A DNA stretch of 64,000 bases from Bradyrhizobium australiense (GTDB taxonomy: Bacteria; Pseudomonadota; Alphaproteobacteria; Rhizobiales; Xanthobacteraceae), in assembly GCF_013114825.1 (NCBI RefSeq), contig NZ_JAAVLX010000004.1, forward strand, positions 744,001 to 808,000. Reading direction: 5' to 3'. The stretch's first letter is position 1, and the number at the start of each line of letters is the position of its first letter. Below are positions 53,282 through 62,186 of the stretch, piece after piece. The translations under genes and the position numbers were made by a program. The notes beneath the pieces were generated by a model that worked only from the letters and a program-made list of their open reading frames with translations, was not told where the DNA came from and ran no database searches.

Positions 53282-55249
53282 TCATCGTCCAATCCCGCGC
53301 TTCATGCCGATCGACCACGATATGCCCTCCCCGCCGACCTGACCGGTGACCAATTGTCCGCGGGCTCGCTCCAGCACAGGCCGCCACGGCACCAGCACGA
53401 ACTCATGGGATCGCTCGATCAGGGCGAACCGTCCACTGTTCAGCGTCAGCATCCGCCGGTAGACGCCGTCGATCTTGTCGCCGGCCTTCGCATCGAGGCG
53501 TTCAAGGCCGGTGCGCGCGGATATCTCCGCAGCGGTCCGTGCCAGCTCGCGTGTCTCGAGGGTCTTGAGCATGTTCCGCGCGAAACGCACCTGTCCGCCT
53601 TCCTCTCGTGCCAGCCCCTGCTCGATCAGCCATTGCCGTCTCGCTCGCAACGCGGTCTCGACTTCCGCGCCAAAGCCGGTCGACGCGAGTTCAGCCGGCT
53701 CCTTCCCAACGAGCTTACGATCGAGCCAGGTTGCACCCAACGCCTGCGGCAGATCCTCCAGCCTTTGCCATGAGAGCACCGCGACCCGCACCGGACTACG
53801 CGATTGCTGAAGTTTCTCGTACCGAAGCGCCCGGTCGAGATAGTCCCGCCCCACGCTCCAGCTGCCGTCGGCAAGACGGCTTACCAGCCCTTGGCGCCGC
53901 ATCGCCTCCAGGCGCCGCACGTGCGATCCGACATATTCGCCGGAGGCCTTCGGATCGAATTCTCGATGCAGACGATCGCTGTAAATACCGTCATGCATGT
54001 TGGCTATCTCTGCGATCGTCCGGTCGGTTGCGCGCGGTTCGGCAACGCGCGATCTGAGCTCCAGAATCGTGTTCCGGACAGGTGGCTCCTCATTGGCACC
54101 GAGGGTACCGAGCTCGGCATAGTGCGTTCGGCCGTCCACCCCATCGATGACGACATAGCGGCGTTCCGTCAGTTCGTCAGCAAACCCTTCGCCAACGACC
54201 CGCCCGACCAGGCTATGAACGCCTCGTTCCGGATCAAAGATCGTGTAGTCACCGGCCGCCCGTGCAATTCCCGCAGCGGCCATCTCACGGTGCATGGTCT
54301 TGATGATGTCGCCCCGCTCCCCCATGCGTCTGAGCTTTGGCTCGAGCTCGGCGTCGATCCGCCACCGGCCGGGCTCATTCTCCTCTGCCAAGCCCATGCG
54401 CTCCAACGTTCGCAGCCGTCCAATCCGCGCCGTTTGCCAGAAGGGTTCCCGTCCTGACAGCGCACCCAGCTCAAGAACTCCGCCTTGAGCATCTCGCAGG
54501 ATGCTCCGGTCAAGCCGCGTGAGCCGCTCGGCCGTGATCTCCTGCTGAAGCTTGCGAGCGACCTCGATCTCTGTTTCAGGGCCGAGCTCTCGCGTGATGA
54601 GCTCGGCCGCCCGCGCTCGAAAGCCGTGAGCGATGTAGTCGCGGGCGATGACGAGGTCGTTTCCATCGCCGTCCTTGCCACGCAAGACGATGTGCGTATG
54701 GGGATGGCCGGTGTTGAAATGATCGGCAGCAACCCAGTCGAGCCTGGTGCCGAGGTCCTGCTCCATCTGCCGCATGAGGTCGCGGACGAACGGCTTCAGG
54801 TCGGCCAGCTCTGCGCTGTCCTCCGGCGCCACGATAAACCGGAACTGATGGCGATCCCCCGTGCTGCGTTCCGTAAAGGCTTTGCTATCGGCGCGATCAT
54901 TGCTGGCGTCGTAAAGCTCCCCTGGCTCGTCTTCGCGCGTGACACCGTCGCGTTGGACGTAACGAAGGTGGGCTCGCATGGCACTTAAGTCACCTGACTT
55001 GATCCGCACGATCCGTGCCTTGACTACGACACGGCGCTGGCCCTGGCTTTGTCCGCGCCCGGCCAACACCGCCCCCTGCGCATGGCCGCGGCCGATGCGG
55101 CCACCGGTAAACGACGTACCCGCCCGCGCGCTGGCACCAGCCTTCGACGCCTCCTGGCGGACGCGCCGAAGATAGCTATCCGCCCTTTTGGCTTTGCGGT
55201 TGCCAATCCGCCCGAGCTTCACTTCGAATTCGTCGTCGACCTCGCGCAT
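53282..55249 (-). CDS. rlxS: relaxase (RlxS-like, relaxase plus DUF3363)
   Basis: A 655-residue conjugative relaxase. The N-terminus is basic and low-complexity (IGNRKAKRADSYLRRVRQEA, Ala/Gly/Arg to ~80). The nicking domain holds the HUH metal motif WVAADHFNTGHPHTHIVLRG. The C-terminal ~350 residues correspond to DUF3363, a winged/helical region found only in this relaxase group. It nicks oriT and leads the strand through TraG. The start is ATG 55249 or 55258, just after CGGCGG; earlier starts would add implausible sequence. Confidence 0.88.
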   Translation of the reverse strand: MREVDDEFEVKLGRIGNRKAKRADSYLRRVRQEASKAGASARAGTSFTGGRIGRGHAQGAVLAGRGQSQGQRRVVVKARIVRIKSGDLSAMRAHLRYVQRDGVTREDEPGELYDASNDRADSKAFTERSTGDRHQFRFIVAPEDSAELADLKPFVRDLMRQMEQDLGTRLDWVAADHFNTGHPHTHIVLRGKDGDGNDLVIARDYIAHGFRARAAELITRELGPETEIEVARKLQQEITAERLTRLDRSILRDAQGGVLELGALSGREPFWQTARIGRLRTLERMGLAEENEPGRWRIDAELEPKLRRMGERGDIIKTMHREMAAAGIARAAGDYTIFDPERGVHSLVGRVVGEGFADELTERRYVVIDGVDGRTHYAELGTLGANEEPPVRNTILELRSRVAEPRATDRTIAEIANMHDGIYSDRLHREFDPKASGEYVGSHVRRLEAMRRQGLVSRLADGSWSVGRDYLDRALRYEKLQQSRSPVRVAVLSWQRLEDLPQALGATWLDRKLVGKEPAELASTGFGAEVETALRARRQWLIEQGLAREEGGQVRFARNMLKTLETRELARTAAEISARTGLERLDAKAGDKIDGVYRRMLTLNSGRFALIERSHEFVLVPWRPVLERARGQLVTGQVGGEGISWSIGMKRGIGR

Positions 55250-55411
55250 GGCATGCATCCGCCGTTGGGAGAAGCTGCCGATATGTAAAGCCGACGAGCG
55301 CTCGCCAAGACGCAGACGCAATTGCGCAAGAGCGCCATGGCGTTGGGGCGAACCTGTCGACAATGAAGATCCGGAGAGCGCCAAATCTTGGATGTGCAGA
55401 CAACAACTTAA

Positions 55412-55444
55412 GCGCCCCGTGGCGCCAGTGCTTTTATCTTGCCC
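55412..55444. other. candidate oriT: hairpin plus nic-like sequence
   Basis: In the 330-base gap between relaxase and traF, GCGCC-CCGT-GGCGC (55412-55425) forms a hairpin. Ten bases on, TATCTTGCCC (55435-55444) resembles the YATCCTG/Y nic consensus of IncP-type relaxases. Position next to the relaxase gene and hairpin-then-nic order fit an origin of transfer. The remainder of 55250-55586 has no gene. Confidence 0.45.
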
Positions 55445-55586
55445 TCCCGCTTCGCTGTCCGTTGATCTCAATGGAAGAGCTTGCTTGACCGCAGCTTCGC
55501 TATCTGCCCGAACAAAGGCTCAGCGGCATGCTAGGGGAAGGTGCGCGCCCCTTTTCTGATACGCACGATCGTTGCCATGGGCAACT

Positions 55587-56126
55587 TCAATTATCTGGAT
55601 TCCAGGTCCAGAGCGGATGCGCCACGCCCAGGACGTCGCAGCGCAGCACCGGGCCGAAGTATCGCGAGTCGAACGAATGAGGGTGCGGCTGCAGCAAGAA
55701 GAACTCTCCTTCAACAAGCCGCAAGCAGCCTTCCCAGGTTGGCAGGGGCCGTCCCCCTCGATCGTTCTGAAGCACCTCTACAATGACCTTTCCATTAACC
55801 AAGATTGATTCGATCGGTGCTCTGGCGCGGCACACTTCATCGCCGCCGGCCGCAGCCACCTGCTTCAGAAGGGGTACGGGCCGCGGCAAAACGCCATGCG
55901 CGATGATCAAAAGCTCAATAGCCGGCGGCGGTCTGAACAGCGCCAGTTCACCGTGCGCGGGCAGCCGTTGCTCCAGATAGTAGAAGCCGAGTGGCGCGCT
56001 GCCCGAGGCATTGTAGATCAAAAGCGGCATCCCGCTCGCGAAGGAAATCAGCACTGCGATGATGCTGGCGCACATGGCCGAGAGCACGGCCAGTTGGCGC
56101 CAGCGACTTGCGCGATCAATCAGCAT
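55587..56126 (-). CDS. traF: TraF, S26-type pilin-processing peptidase
   Basis: A 179-residue membrane peptidase of the signal peptidase I clan. An N-terminal helix (QLAVLSAMCASIIAVLISFA) is followed by the catalytic Ser in NASGSAPLGFYYL and the Lys in LLKQVAAAGGDEVCRA, the TraF Ser-Lys pair. TraF trims and cyclises the TrbC pilin. ATG 56126 lies inside the last codons of rdfS (11-base overlap) behind GGAGG, so expression is coupled to the excisionase. Confidence 0.88.
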   Translation of the reverse strand: MLIDRASRWRQLAVLSAMCASIIAVLISFASGMPLLIYNASGSAPLGFYYLEQRLPAHGELALFRPPPAIELLIIAHGVLPRPVPLLKQVAAAGGDEVCRARAPIESILVNGKVIVEVLQNDRGGRPLPTWEGCLRLVEGEFFLLQPHPHSFDSRYFGPVLRCDVLGVAHPLWTWNPDN

Positions 56127-56334
56127 CGGAGGTTGACCTCCGCTTATTGGCTTGCGAATATTCGATGAGGTCTTCGATATGATAGCGGACATAGCGTCCG
56201 TGCTTGCGGTAGGCAGGCCCTCTACCGTTCACCCGCATTTTTTCAAGGGTATTCTTGGTGAGGCGCAGCCAGGCGGCAGCCTCTACCGTGTTGAGAAACG
56301 GCTTATCGGACCCTTTGTCGTCAGTCTTCGTCAT
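56116..56334 (-). CDS. rdfS: RdfS-like excisionase (AlpA/MerR-type winged helix)
   Basis: A 72-residue DNA-binding protein with the excisionase/AlpA winged helix: FLNTVEAAAWLRLTKNTLEK as HTH, then GPAYRKHGRYVRYHIEDLIE as wing and last helix. In symbiosis-island ICEs the recombination directionality factor rdfS lies directly before traF and rlxS, exactly this order. It should bind att arms and bias the integrase to excision. Expression is probably driven by FseA. Confidence 0.85.
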   Translation of the reverse strand: MTKTDDKGSDKPFLNTVEAAAWLRLTKNTLEKMRVNGRGPAYRKHGRYVRYHIEDLIEYSQANKRRSTSDAD

Positions 56335-56487
56335 TTCCGAGGCTCCTTCTCACCTAAATCGTCAAGCACGAGACGTGAGAAGAAGCGTCGTCACATTAGC
56401 AACCTGATTGGGAGTGGCGAATGCGGCAGGGGCTGTTTCGCCATCCTGCGAAAGCAAGTCTCGTCAAGCAGCCGCGACAAGAAACGG

Positions 56488-57291
56488 CTAGCTCAGGAGA
56501 TCGCGATAGCCGCCCTTCATCAATTCGGTTCCCTTGGCAACAAGCCGTCGCGTGCGATCCTTCAAGAATTGACTATGCCCGTACCATTCCTCCGCAACTT
56601 TTTTCTCCCCGAAGATCGCGATTGCGATCTGGCGGTAGGTCTTGCCCTCCAGGCTTTCATCGAGCGCGATCAGGGCGTGGTGCATACGTTCGTCGCTTGC
56701 GAATGGCGGCGTTTGTATTGTCCTCTGGCCAGGCTCGGTGAAACGCTTCAGGCGCTTCAGAAGTTCGATTTGCGCGGAGAGGTCGCCGAGGCCATGGAGC
56801 TCAAAGACCGGCGCAAATGCCGCAGTCAGGGCATGAAGACCGCGGATTTCGAGGGGGACATGAACGCCCGCTCCCTTCACCAACACCAACGGGACCTCGT
56901 CGACACCGATGACCGCCATTCGATTGAACTTGAAGTCCGCAAGCGTAGACGGGGGCGTGTTTTCGTTGCCATTTTGCCTTTGGGTGTTGAGGCGGATCAC
57001 CCGCTTCAGGGCATCGACGTGCCAGAACACCGGTGCCTGCCGGGCGCATAGCGCGGGGTCGGCAAAGGCATAAAGTCCCCATCGTTCGGCGCGAGGAAAG
57101 CGTCGTCGCAGCCGCAACAGCCACGTCCCATCGCTAAGTCTGATGTACGGCAGACGTCGGGGAACGGAGCCTCGCCACTCGGCGATATAGTCTTTGTTCC
57201 GGCGCAAGAACTCCCACGCCCAGTCGCATGCGTCATAGCCCGCCGGATCAAGGCGAGCGACGCCATCGCGCGTACGGCGGTACGAAGACAT
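56488..57291 (-). CDS. fseA: FseA-like activator (DUF6499 + DUF2285) in one frame
   Basis: A 267-residue protein. The N-terminal DUF6499 part (SSYRRTRDGVARLDPAGYDA, DWAWEFLRRNKDYIAEWRGS) is fused in frame to a C-terminal DUF2285 part (IALDESLEGKTYRQIAIAIF, SQFLKDRTRRLVAKGTELMK) holding an HTH-like helix pair. In the Mesorhizobium symbiosis ICE the two halves are separate genes joined by programmed frameshifting to make FseA, which activates rdfS. Here no shift is needed. ATG 57291 is a judgement; the frame stays open 75 bases further to a TTG. Confidence 0.78.
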   Translation of the reverse strand: MSSYRRTRDGVARLDPAGYDACDWAWEFLRRNKDYIAEWRGSVPRRLPYIRLSDGTWLLRLRRRFPRAERWGLYAFADPALCARQAPVFWHVDALKRVIRLNTQRQNGNENTPPSTLADFKFNRMAVIGVDEVPLVLVKGAGVHVPLEIRGLHALTAAFAPVFELHGLGDLSAQIELLKRLKRFTEPGQRTIQTPPFASDERMHHALIALDESLEGKTYRQIAIAIFGEKKVAEEWYGHSQFLKDRTRRLVAKGTELMKGGYRDLLS

Positions 57292-57678
57292 GACGGGATG
57301 GTTCAGGGCCTGCCCCAGGGATAGAAAGCACTTCGGATTGCTGATCGTTTCGGCCAAATGGGGCAACAGAACGGCCCAGCGGGTGCTTTGGGCGCCGATT
57401 GGATCATTCCGCCAGTGTCCAAATCATGCCCGCGCAAGTTTCTGCTGGTATCTTTGCGGATCGCCCAACACCGGATCACGTAATGCCAATCGGCCGTGGT
57501 TGCGAGAATCCTTCTCTCGCCCCCGTGCTCACCCCACGGCAGACACTCGAACGCGGTAGCCTCACGAACAAGACGTCTCAATGTCAATCTTGCATATTCT
57601 GTGGTACGCTTTCTCGTGTGCGGGCCGATTCCGGTCTGCGCAGTAAGCGATCTCATTTGAGATTTAACGGAGGGGCAT
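57292..57678. other. upstream region of fseA with open minus-strand coding-like text
   Basis: On the minus strand the bases before fseA read LLPHLAETISNPKCFLSLGQ in frame with it, and another frame reads RLVREATAFECLPWGEHGGE and on to TTADWHYVIRCWAIRKD, protein-like but without start or ribosome site. This may be the end of a decayed gene overlapping the fseA promoter. Nothing firmer can be said. Confidence 0.35.
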
Positions 57679-57750
57679 ATGGCCAAGAAAGCGAAGAAGG
57701 CGAAGAAGACCACCGTGAAAAAGGCCAAAAAGAAGAAGATGAAGAAGTAA
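57679..57750 (+). CDS. 23-residue lysine-rich peptide
   Basis: The frame MAKKAKKAKKTTVKKAKKKK plus MKK is 70 percent lysine, with GGAGGGG 4 bases before ATG. It resembles the tails of histone H1-like and HU-like proteins and could bind nucleic acid without a fold. Similar tiny Lys-rich frames occur in rhizobial genomes. It is isolated on the plus strand. Confidence 0.55.
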   Translation: MAKKAKKAKKTTVKKAKKKKMKK

Positions 57751-57943
57751 GTCTTCAACGACCTTCTGCTCGTTCCTAGCAAGATGTCTGCTGCGGCAAC
57801 GTTTGCAATAGTCGACCTCGCTTTGGTCTGAATGGATCGATCAATGGTTGGGCCGGACCGCATGGCGCCTTGGGCACTGTGCAGTCCGGCCCTAAGATTC
57901 TTACAGCCTTTCTGGCAGCTCTGCCCTGAGTTGGCCGACGCCT

Positions 57944-58183
57944 CTAATGCATTCCATTCATCACCGTCACGACCTTCGATAGCAGGACGCCGGTCGAGGT
58001 GAGCGCGGCAAGGCTGATAATCATTTGCGCCATGCAAGTGCGCTTAAGCGTCACCGTTTCTGGCTCGGGAAACAACATGAACGGACTCGCCATCGTCAGC
58101 TCCGTGAAGTGGTGAACGCGTTTGTAGTGGCCGAGAAATAGGGTGAGTCGCGCCGATCGCGATGCAGTATATTTGTTGCCCAT
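57944..58183 (-). CDS. 79-residue hypothetical protein with C-terminal helix
   Basis: A small frame (MGNKYTASRSARLTLFLGHY...) with a basic N-terminus and one membrane-like segment near the end (MAQMIISLAALTSTGVLLSK). Only a weak GAAGAG lies 8 bases upstream. No family recognised. It may be a real ICE accessory protein or chance. Confidence 0.35.
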   Translation of the reverse strand: MGNKYTASRSARLTLFLGHYKRVHHFTELTMASPFMLFPEPETVTLKRTCMAQMIISLAALTSTGVLLSKVVTVMNGMH

Positions 58184-58309
58184 ATGGTTGACTCTTCACC
58201 GACTCGGCTGCGGCGAACTCGGGGGAACGAATTGAGATGCCGCGCCGAATCGGTTGGCTTAAGTTCAGGTAAACAAAAGATTAACGGCTTCCGTCGCGCG
58301 GCTAAAAGG

Positions 58310-58336
58310 GCCCCGCCCGAGTGGGTCGGGCGGGGC
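58310..58336 (-). terminator. intrinsic terminator of the DUF736 gene
   Basis: A perfect 11-bp stem (GCCCCGCCCGA / TCGGGCGGGGC) with a 5-base loop lies 17 bases past the DUF736 stop, followed on the minus strand by CCTTTTAG. This is a typical rho-independent stop. Confidence 0.75.
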
Positions 58337-58352
58337 TTCGGTGGAGAGAACC

Positions 58353-58670
58353 TTAGTCGCCGTTCTTCCGCGGCCGCGACCAGAGCAGGGTATGATCTTC
58401 GTCTTCATCCTCGAACAGGTTCGCGTAGATCGGCGCGTTGAACGAAGGATCATCGAGCTTGAGCGAAAGGTAGTCGCGGCCCTCCTCTGACCGCTTCGAC
58501 CAGGCTGCCCCGATCTCGGCCCGGCCGACATAGACGCGGTGGCTGGGCGCGTTCTCGTTGGTGCGATTGGGCTCGGCGACGATGCGGACGCCCTTCGCTT
58601 GCACGCTCAGCGTGACGATCTCGCCCTGAAAATCGTTGCCGATCTTCTTAAAGGAACCGATGTTAGCCAT
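58353..58670 (-). CDS. DUF736 protein
   Basis: A 105-residue soluble acidic protein of the DUF736 family: MANIGSFKKIGNDFQGEIVT opening, VGRAEIGAAWSKRSEEGRDY middle, LSLKLDDPSFNAPIYANLFE end. The family is a constant companion of Trb-type ICEs and rhizobial plasmids; single-stranded DNA or partition roles have been guessed but not shown. It has its own terminator. Confidence 0.9.
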   Translation of the reverse strand: MANIGSFKKIGNDFQGEIVTLSVQAKGVRIVAEPNRTNENAPSHRVYVGRAEIGAAWSKRSEEGRDYLSLKLDDPSFNAPIYANLFEDEDEDHTLLWSRPRKNGD

Positions 58671-59397
58671 GTCACTTCTCCTTGAGTTTTCGAGCCCGCG
58701 ACCACCGCGGCCTCGATGGTGATCGAGAGGCCGAATGACGATCGGCGACGCACCCGCTCGCGGGCCGGAGCGTAGCGGAGGACGCTAGCCGGAAGACTTT
58801 CTTGGCTCGCGAGGAATGGGCGTCAGCCCAGGGGAAGAAAGTCTGAACGGCGGCGTTGCGGCTCAGACGATCGAGGCGGAGCCGGTCTTCGGCTAGATCA
58901 GCCATCAAGAGGCAAGGTGCGTCCGTGCGCTGAACAGCCTTAAGGAGACGGGGCGGCGGACGTCGGTCGTCCTGTACAAGAGATCGATAGGTTCAGGCGA
59001 AGAAAGGAAACAACGTGCGGGAAAAGTCGGGCGTGGGCCGCCCCGAAATAGCCGTTAGAGAACGCCCGCCCCGACACTAACAGAGTTGCCGATATGGCAT
59101 AATGGCCGTGTAGTGCTCTGAGGAGACCACCCCTGCCTGCGATGCCGATCATTGGCGATCTCGACGCGCCTAATGATTGAGGAGAACCCTGGGCGCCGAG
59201 CCGAAGGGCTATAGCCGTGCTAGCCGCGAGAACTGGTTGACGTTCGGTTCGCCCTGCCCTGACTGACTGCAGCGGGCCAAGCTCGGCCAAGACGGTCATG
59301 CGCGCCCGCCCCCGTGTCACCGATCAAGATCGAACCGATGCAGCCAAGGATCTCGTGCCAGCGCGGGGATGGCACTCCAACATACGATATCCGAGAA
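58671..59397. other. intergenic, no supported gene
   Basis: About 730 bases. GC-rich with chance frames on the minus strand lacking ribosome sites and compositional bias. Such long non-coding spacers around DUF736 are usual in this ICE type; no repeat or known site was found by eye. Confidence 0.4.
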
Positions 59398-59673
59398 TCA
59401 CATAATAACGGCAACGGCGGCCGAAATGGTAAAGACTGCCGCGATGGCTGCGCGCAAGACAAATGACCGTGCGGAGGCAAAGGTGATCTGACCGATGAGG
59501 AGCATCATCGCGGCGGGAGCGATGCCGACGAGCAACTCGCCGATGGCGCCCGCACTATGAAATACCATCACGCCGGCAGTGAACCTAACCAGGAATGAAA
59601 GGGAATCTACAGCGAGAGCAGAGATCTGAGCAGAATAGACCGACGCGAAGGTATTGAGGAAGTCCGAGAGCAA
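59398..59673 (-). CDS. small membrane protein, unknown
   Basis: A 91-residue protein with three hydrophobic segments (SALAVDSLSFLVRFTAGVMV, AIGELLVGIAPAAMMLLIGQ, FVLRAAIAAVFTISAAVAVI). The start is a TTG 6 bases after GGAAGG; no ATG fits. No family recognised. Compact size and position suggest an ICE accessory membrane protein, e.g. exclusion or stability, but nothing proves it. Confidence 0.5.
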   Translation of the reverse strand: MLSDFLNTFASVYSAQISALAVDSLSFLVRFTAGVMVFHSAGAIGELLVGIAPAAMMLLIGQITFASARSFVLRAAIAAVFTISAAVAVIM

Positions 59674-59844
59674 TTCGCGCCTTCCACGATCACCTGGACG
59701 CGAGGTTACTCAAGCCGGAACTAGTTAGGAGTGCGGCTCACTGTCTAACCACATTCGAGGTGGCGAATGTGCTCGGGGGCGCAATTGCGTCGGTTACGAC
59801 GCTTGCCCTATCCAGGGAGATTTCGAAATCGGCATGGACGGCGC

Positions 59845-60783
59845 TCACGCGCCGCCATCCCCAAACTTCCAGACCGGGATACCGAGTCGTTTCGCCTTGT
59901 CGGCGAGATTGCTCTGGATGCCAGTGCCGGGGAAGACCATGACGCCGATCGGCAAGATCTCCAGCATCGCGTCATTGCGCTTGAACGGTGCGGCCTTGGC
60001 GTGCTTGGTCCAGTCGGGCTTGAAAGCAATCTGGGGCACCTTGCGATTGGTCGCCCATTTGGCGGCGATCAGTTCGGCGCCTTTCGGCGAGCCGCCATGC
60101 AGCAGCACCATGTCAGGATGCTTAGAGTGGACCTTGTCAAGTCGATCCCAGACCAGATGATGGTCATTGAAGTCGAGCCCACCGGTTAGGGCAATTTTGG
60201 GGCCGGCCGGCAGCAACAGTTCGGTCTCTGCCCGGTGTTTGGCGGCGAGGAAATCCCTGGAGTCGATCATCGCCGCAGTAAGCTTGCGATGATTGACCAG
60301 TGATCCAGAGCGAGGACGCCAGGGCGAGCCGGTATGGACCTGGAAGCGCTCGATGGATTGATCGCGGAAGAGCTCCATGCAGTTGCGACGTTCGACCAGC
60401 GTGATGCCTTCGGCCGTGAGCCGCTCGAGTTCGACCGATCTGATTTCCGAGCCGTCCTGCTCACGCTGGCTCTTCCGCTGTGCTTGCTCGTTGGCGTCGA
60501 GCTCGCGCTCGATGCGCTCTGTTGCACGGTGGAACAGGTTGACCGTCGACCAGAGCAGGTCATCGAGATCCGGCTCTAGGCGAGTGTCGCTTAGGGTTGC
60601 GACGAGGGCGTCGAACATATCGGCGACAGCGCCCGCGATCATCTTGCCTTCGGGAAGCGGCCTCGGGTCTGGCTCGTCGTTCAAAGGACGGTAGCCAAAG
60701 AGCTGAAGTTCGCTAATGACGTGATCAATCGGGGATGAGCCCTGCGTTGGTTCGAAATCGAGGTCGTTGCGATCGGATGTCAT
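59845..60783 (-). CDS. DUF2493 (SLOG-like) protein
   Basis: A 312-residue protein. The N-terminal half is helical and charged (LFHRATERIERELDANEQAQ). The C-terminal ~120 residues form the DUF2493 Rossmann-like domain of the SLOG superfamily: IALTGGLDFNDHHLVWDRLD, VLLHGGSPKGAELIAAKWAT and VMVFPGTGIQSNLADKAKRL. SLOG domains bind nucleotide-derived ligands or modify nucleotides. The family travels with DUF736 and the toprim gene in these ICEs. Function unknown. Confidence 0.88.
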   Translation of the reverse strand: MTSDRNDLDFEPTQGSSPIDHVISELQLFGYRPLNDEPDPRPLPEGKMIAGAVADMFDALVATLSDTRLEPDLDDLLWSTVNLFHRATERIERELDANEQAQRKSQREQDGSEIRSVELERLTAEGITLVERRNCMELFRDQSIERFQVHTGSPWRPRSGSLVNHRKLTAAMIDSRDFLAAKHRAETELLLPAGPKIALTGGLDFNDHHLVWDRLDKVHSKHPDMVLLHGGSPKGAELIAAKWATNRKVPQIAFKPDWTKHAKAAPFKRNDAMLEILPIGVMVFPGTGIQSNLADKAKRLGIPVWKFGDGGA

Positions 60784-61130
60784 GGTCGAGGTCCTTTGCC
60801 CGGATCGGCCGCGCCCATCGCGGCCTTCGTGCGATCACCTGAGAGCGAGCGGAACGGATCAGAACCCGAAGCGAAGCGAAGGGCCGCAGCGACAGCGGAG
60901 GATGGCGAAGTCCGGCTATTTTGTTTCGCGATGCAAAGGCGCGTGGCCGGGCCCCCGCGAAGCTTTCTTCGCGGGGTGAACACCGCCGGCGGAAAATAGC
61001 CGGGCGCAGCCATTGCCGGTCCGTCCCGGTTGCTGTCCGATCGCCCTCTAGAAGGCCAGGGCGCGGCCTCTCCTGGGCACCATGGACCTCCCATCGATCT
61101 GCCGTGACGACGGCGCCAGCAACGCCGGCT
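60784..61130. other. intergenic, no supported gene
   Basis: About 350 GC-rich bases between the DUF2493 and toprim genes. A short GCGAAGC...CGGGGTGAAC palindromic patch near 60955-60980 (CCCCGCGAAGC / GCTTTCTTCGCGGGG) could be a transcription stop for the toprim-ArdC unit. Confidence 0.4.
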
Positions 61131-62186
61131 TTAACCCTCCTCCGCCATCACCAAGAAGCGGGTAAAGTCCTGCGGCGCGAGCTGAATGCGCATGGCCGCT
61201 CGAAGCTCGTGGATGCCGAACGTGCGGAGATCCTCATTAAAATCTCCCAACCGAGGAGACAAAGCGATCGCCACGATACCAGCAGCCTCCGAGCGCTGCC
61301 TGAGGGCAGCCGTCGCTGCGTCTCCCGCCGCATCCGCATCCCGGACGATGTAGAGGCGACGCAGCGTCGGCGGGAGCAGCATGGCAGCTAGGTGATTGGC
61401 CGATAATGCGGCGGCCATTGGCAAGTTAGGCAGTGCGCAGCGCAGCGACAGGATGGTTTCGATCCCTTCGCCCGCGACAAGCACATCATACGCCGTACCG
61501 AAACGAACTGCGTTGCCGAGCAGATCGCCCATTGCCCTTCGTGGTGTGTCGATCGGCGCCTTGCCGAGCCGGATCGGGTCAAAACCCTCAGGATTAAGCC
61601 AGGTCCGGTGCGCGCCTGTTATCCGGCCGTCGAGATCGGTGACGCGGGCAATCATTGCAGGCCAAATCTCGGTCCGCGCGTCCTCATCCGGCCGATAGTA
61701 GCAGCGTGGGTGGAAGCGCAGGCTCGCTCCGTAGTGCAGCTCGAAAATGGCGCGTCCGCGCAAATATGCCTCCACGAGGGTCCCCTCGATCGGCCGAGAT
61801 ATCGCGAACAGCCGCCGCGCCGCTTCCGGCGATCCTGCCTTTACTGTAGCGCGGACGGGCTTCGTTGGGAGATCCGGGTGCGGCCGAGGCAGCTTAAGGA
61901 AGCGCGTTGCCTCGTCCACGACATCGCGGAATTCTATGAAGCCGCAGGTTTCGCGGATGATGTCGAGGAGATCACCATGTTCGCCCGTGGCGGCGTCGGT
62001 CCATTTGCCCGCAGGTCCCTTCGGAGATTTCTGTAACCGCACGAACATCGAGCGGCCTGGCGTGTTGCGGACGTCGCCGACCAGCCAGTAGCGCCCCACG
62101 CGCCGACCATTGGAGAGATAGTGGCGGCATACCGCCTCGGCCTCGCGCGCGAGGCGGTATGCCAGTTCGGAAGCATCGAACAGCAT
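61131..62186 (-). CDS. toprim-domain (DUF7146-type) primase/helicase-like protein
   Basis: A 351-residue protein. The N-terminal half corresponds to DUF7146 (YLSNGRRVGRYWLVGDVRNT, GKWTDAATGEHGDLLDIIRE). The C-terminal toprim domain has Glu in VLVAGEGIETILSLR and the D-x-D in LYIVRDADAAGDAA. This group supports replication or primer making for transferred ICE strands. No helicase motifs follow. The ATG shares its base with the ArdC stop (same coordinate 62186), so translation is coupled. Confidence 0.85.
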   Translation of the reverse strand: MLFDASELAYRLAREAEAVCRHYLSNGRRVGRYWLVGDVRNTPGRSMFVRLQKSPKGPAGKWTDAATGEHGDLLDIIRETCGFIEFRDVVDEATRFLKLPRPHPDLPTKPVRATVKAGSPEAARRLFAISRPIEGTLVEAYLRGRAIFELHYGASLRFHPRCYYRPDEDARTEIWPAMIARVTDLDGRITGAHRTWLNPEGFDPIRLGKAPIDTPRRAMGDLLGNAVRFGTAYDVLVAGEGIETILSLRCALPNLPMAAALSANHLAAMLLPPTLRRLYIVRDADAAGDAATAALRQRSEAAGIVAIALSPRLGDFNEDLRTFGIHELRAAMRIQLAPQDFTRFLVMAEEG

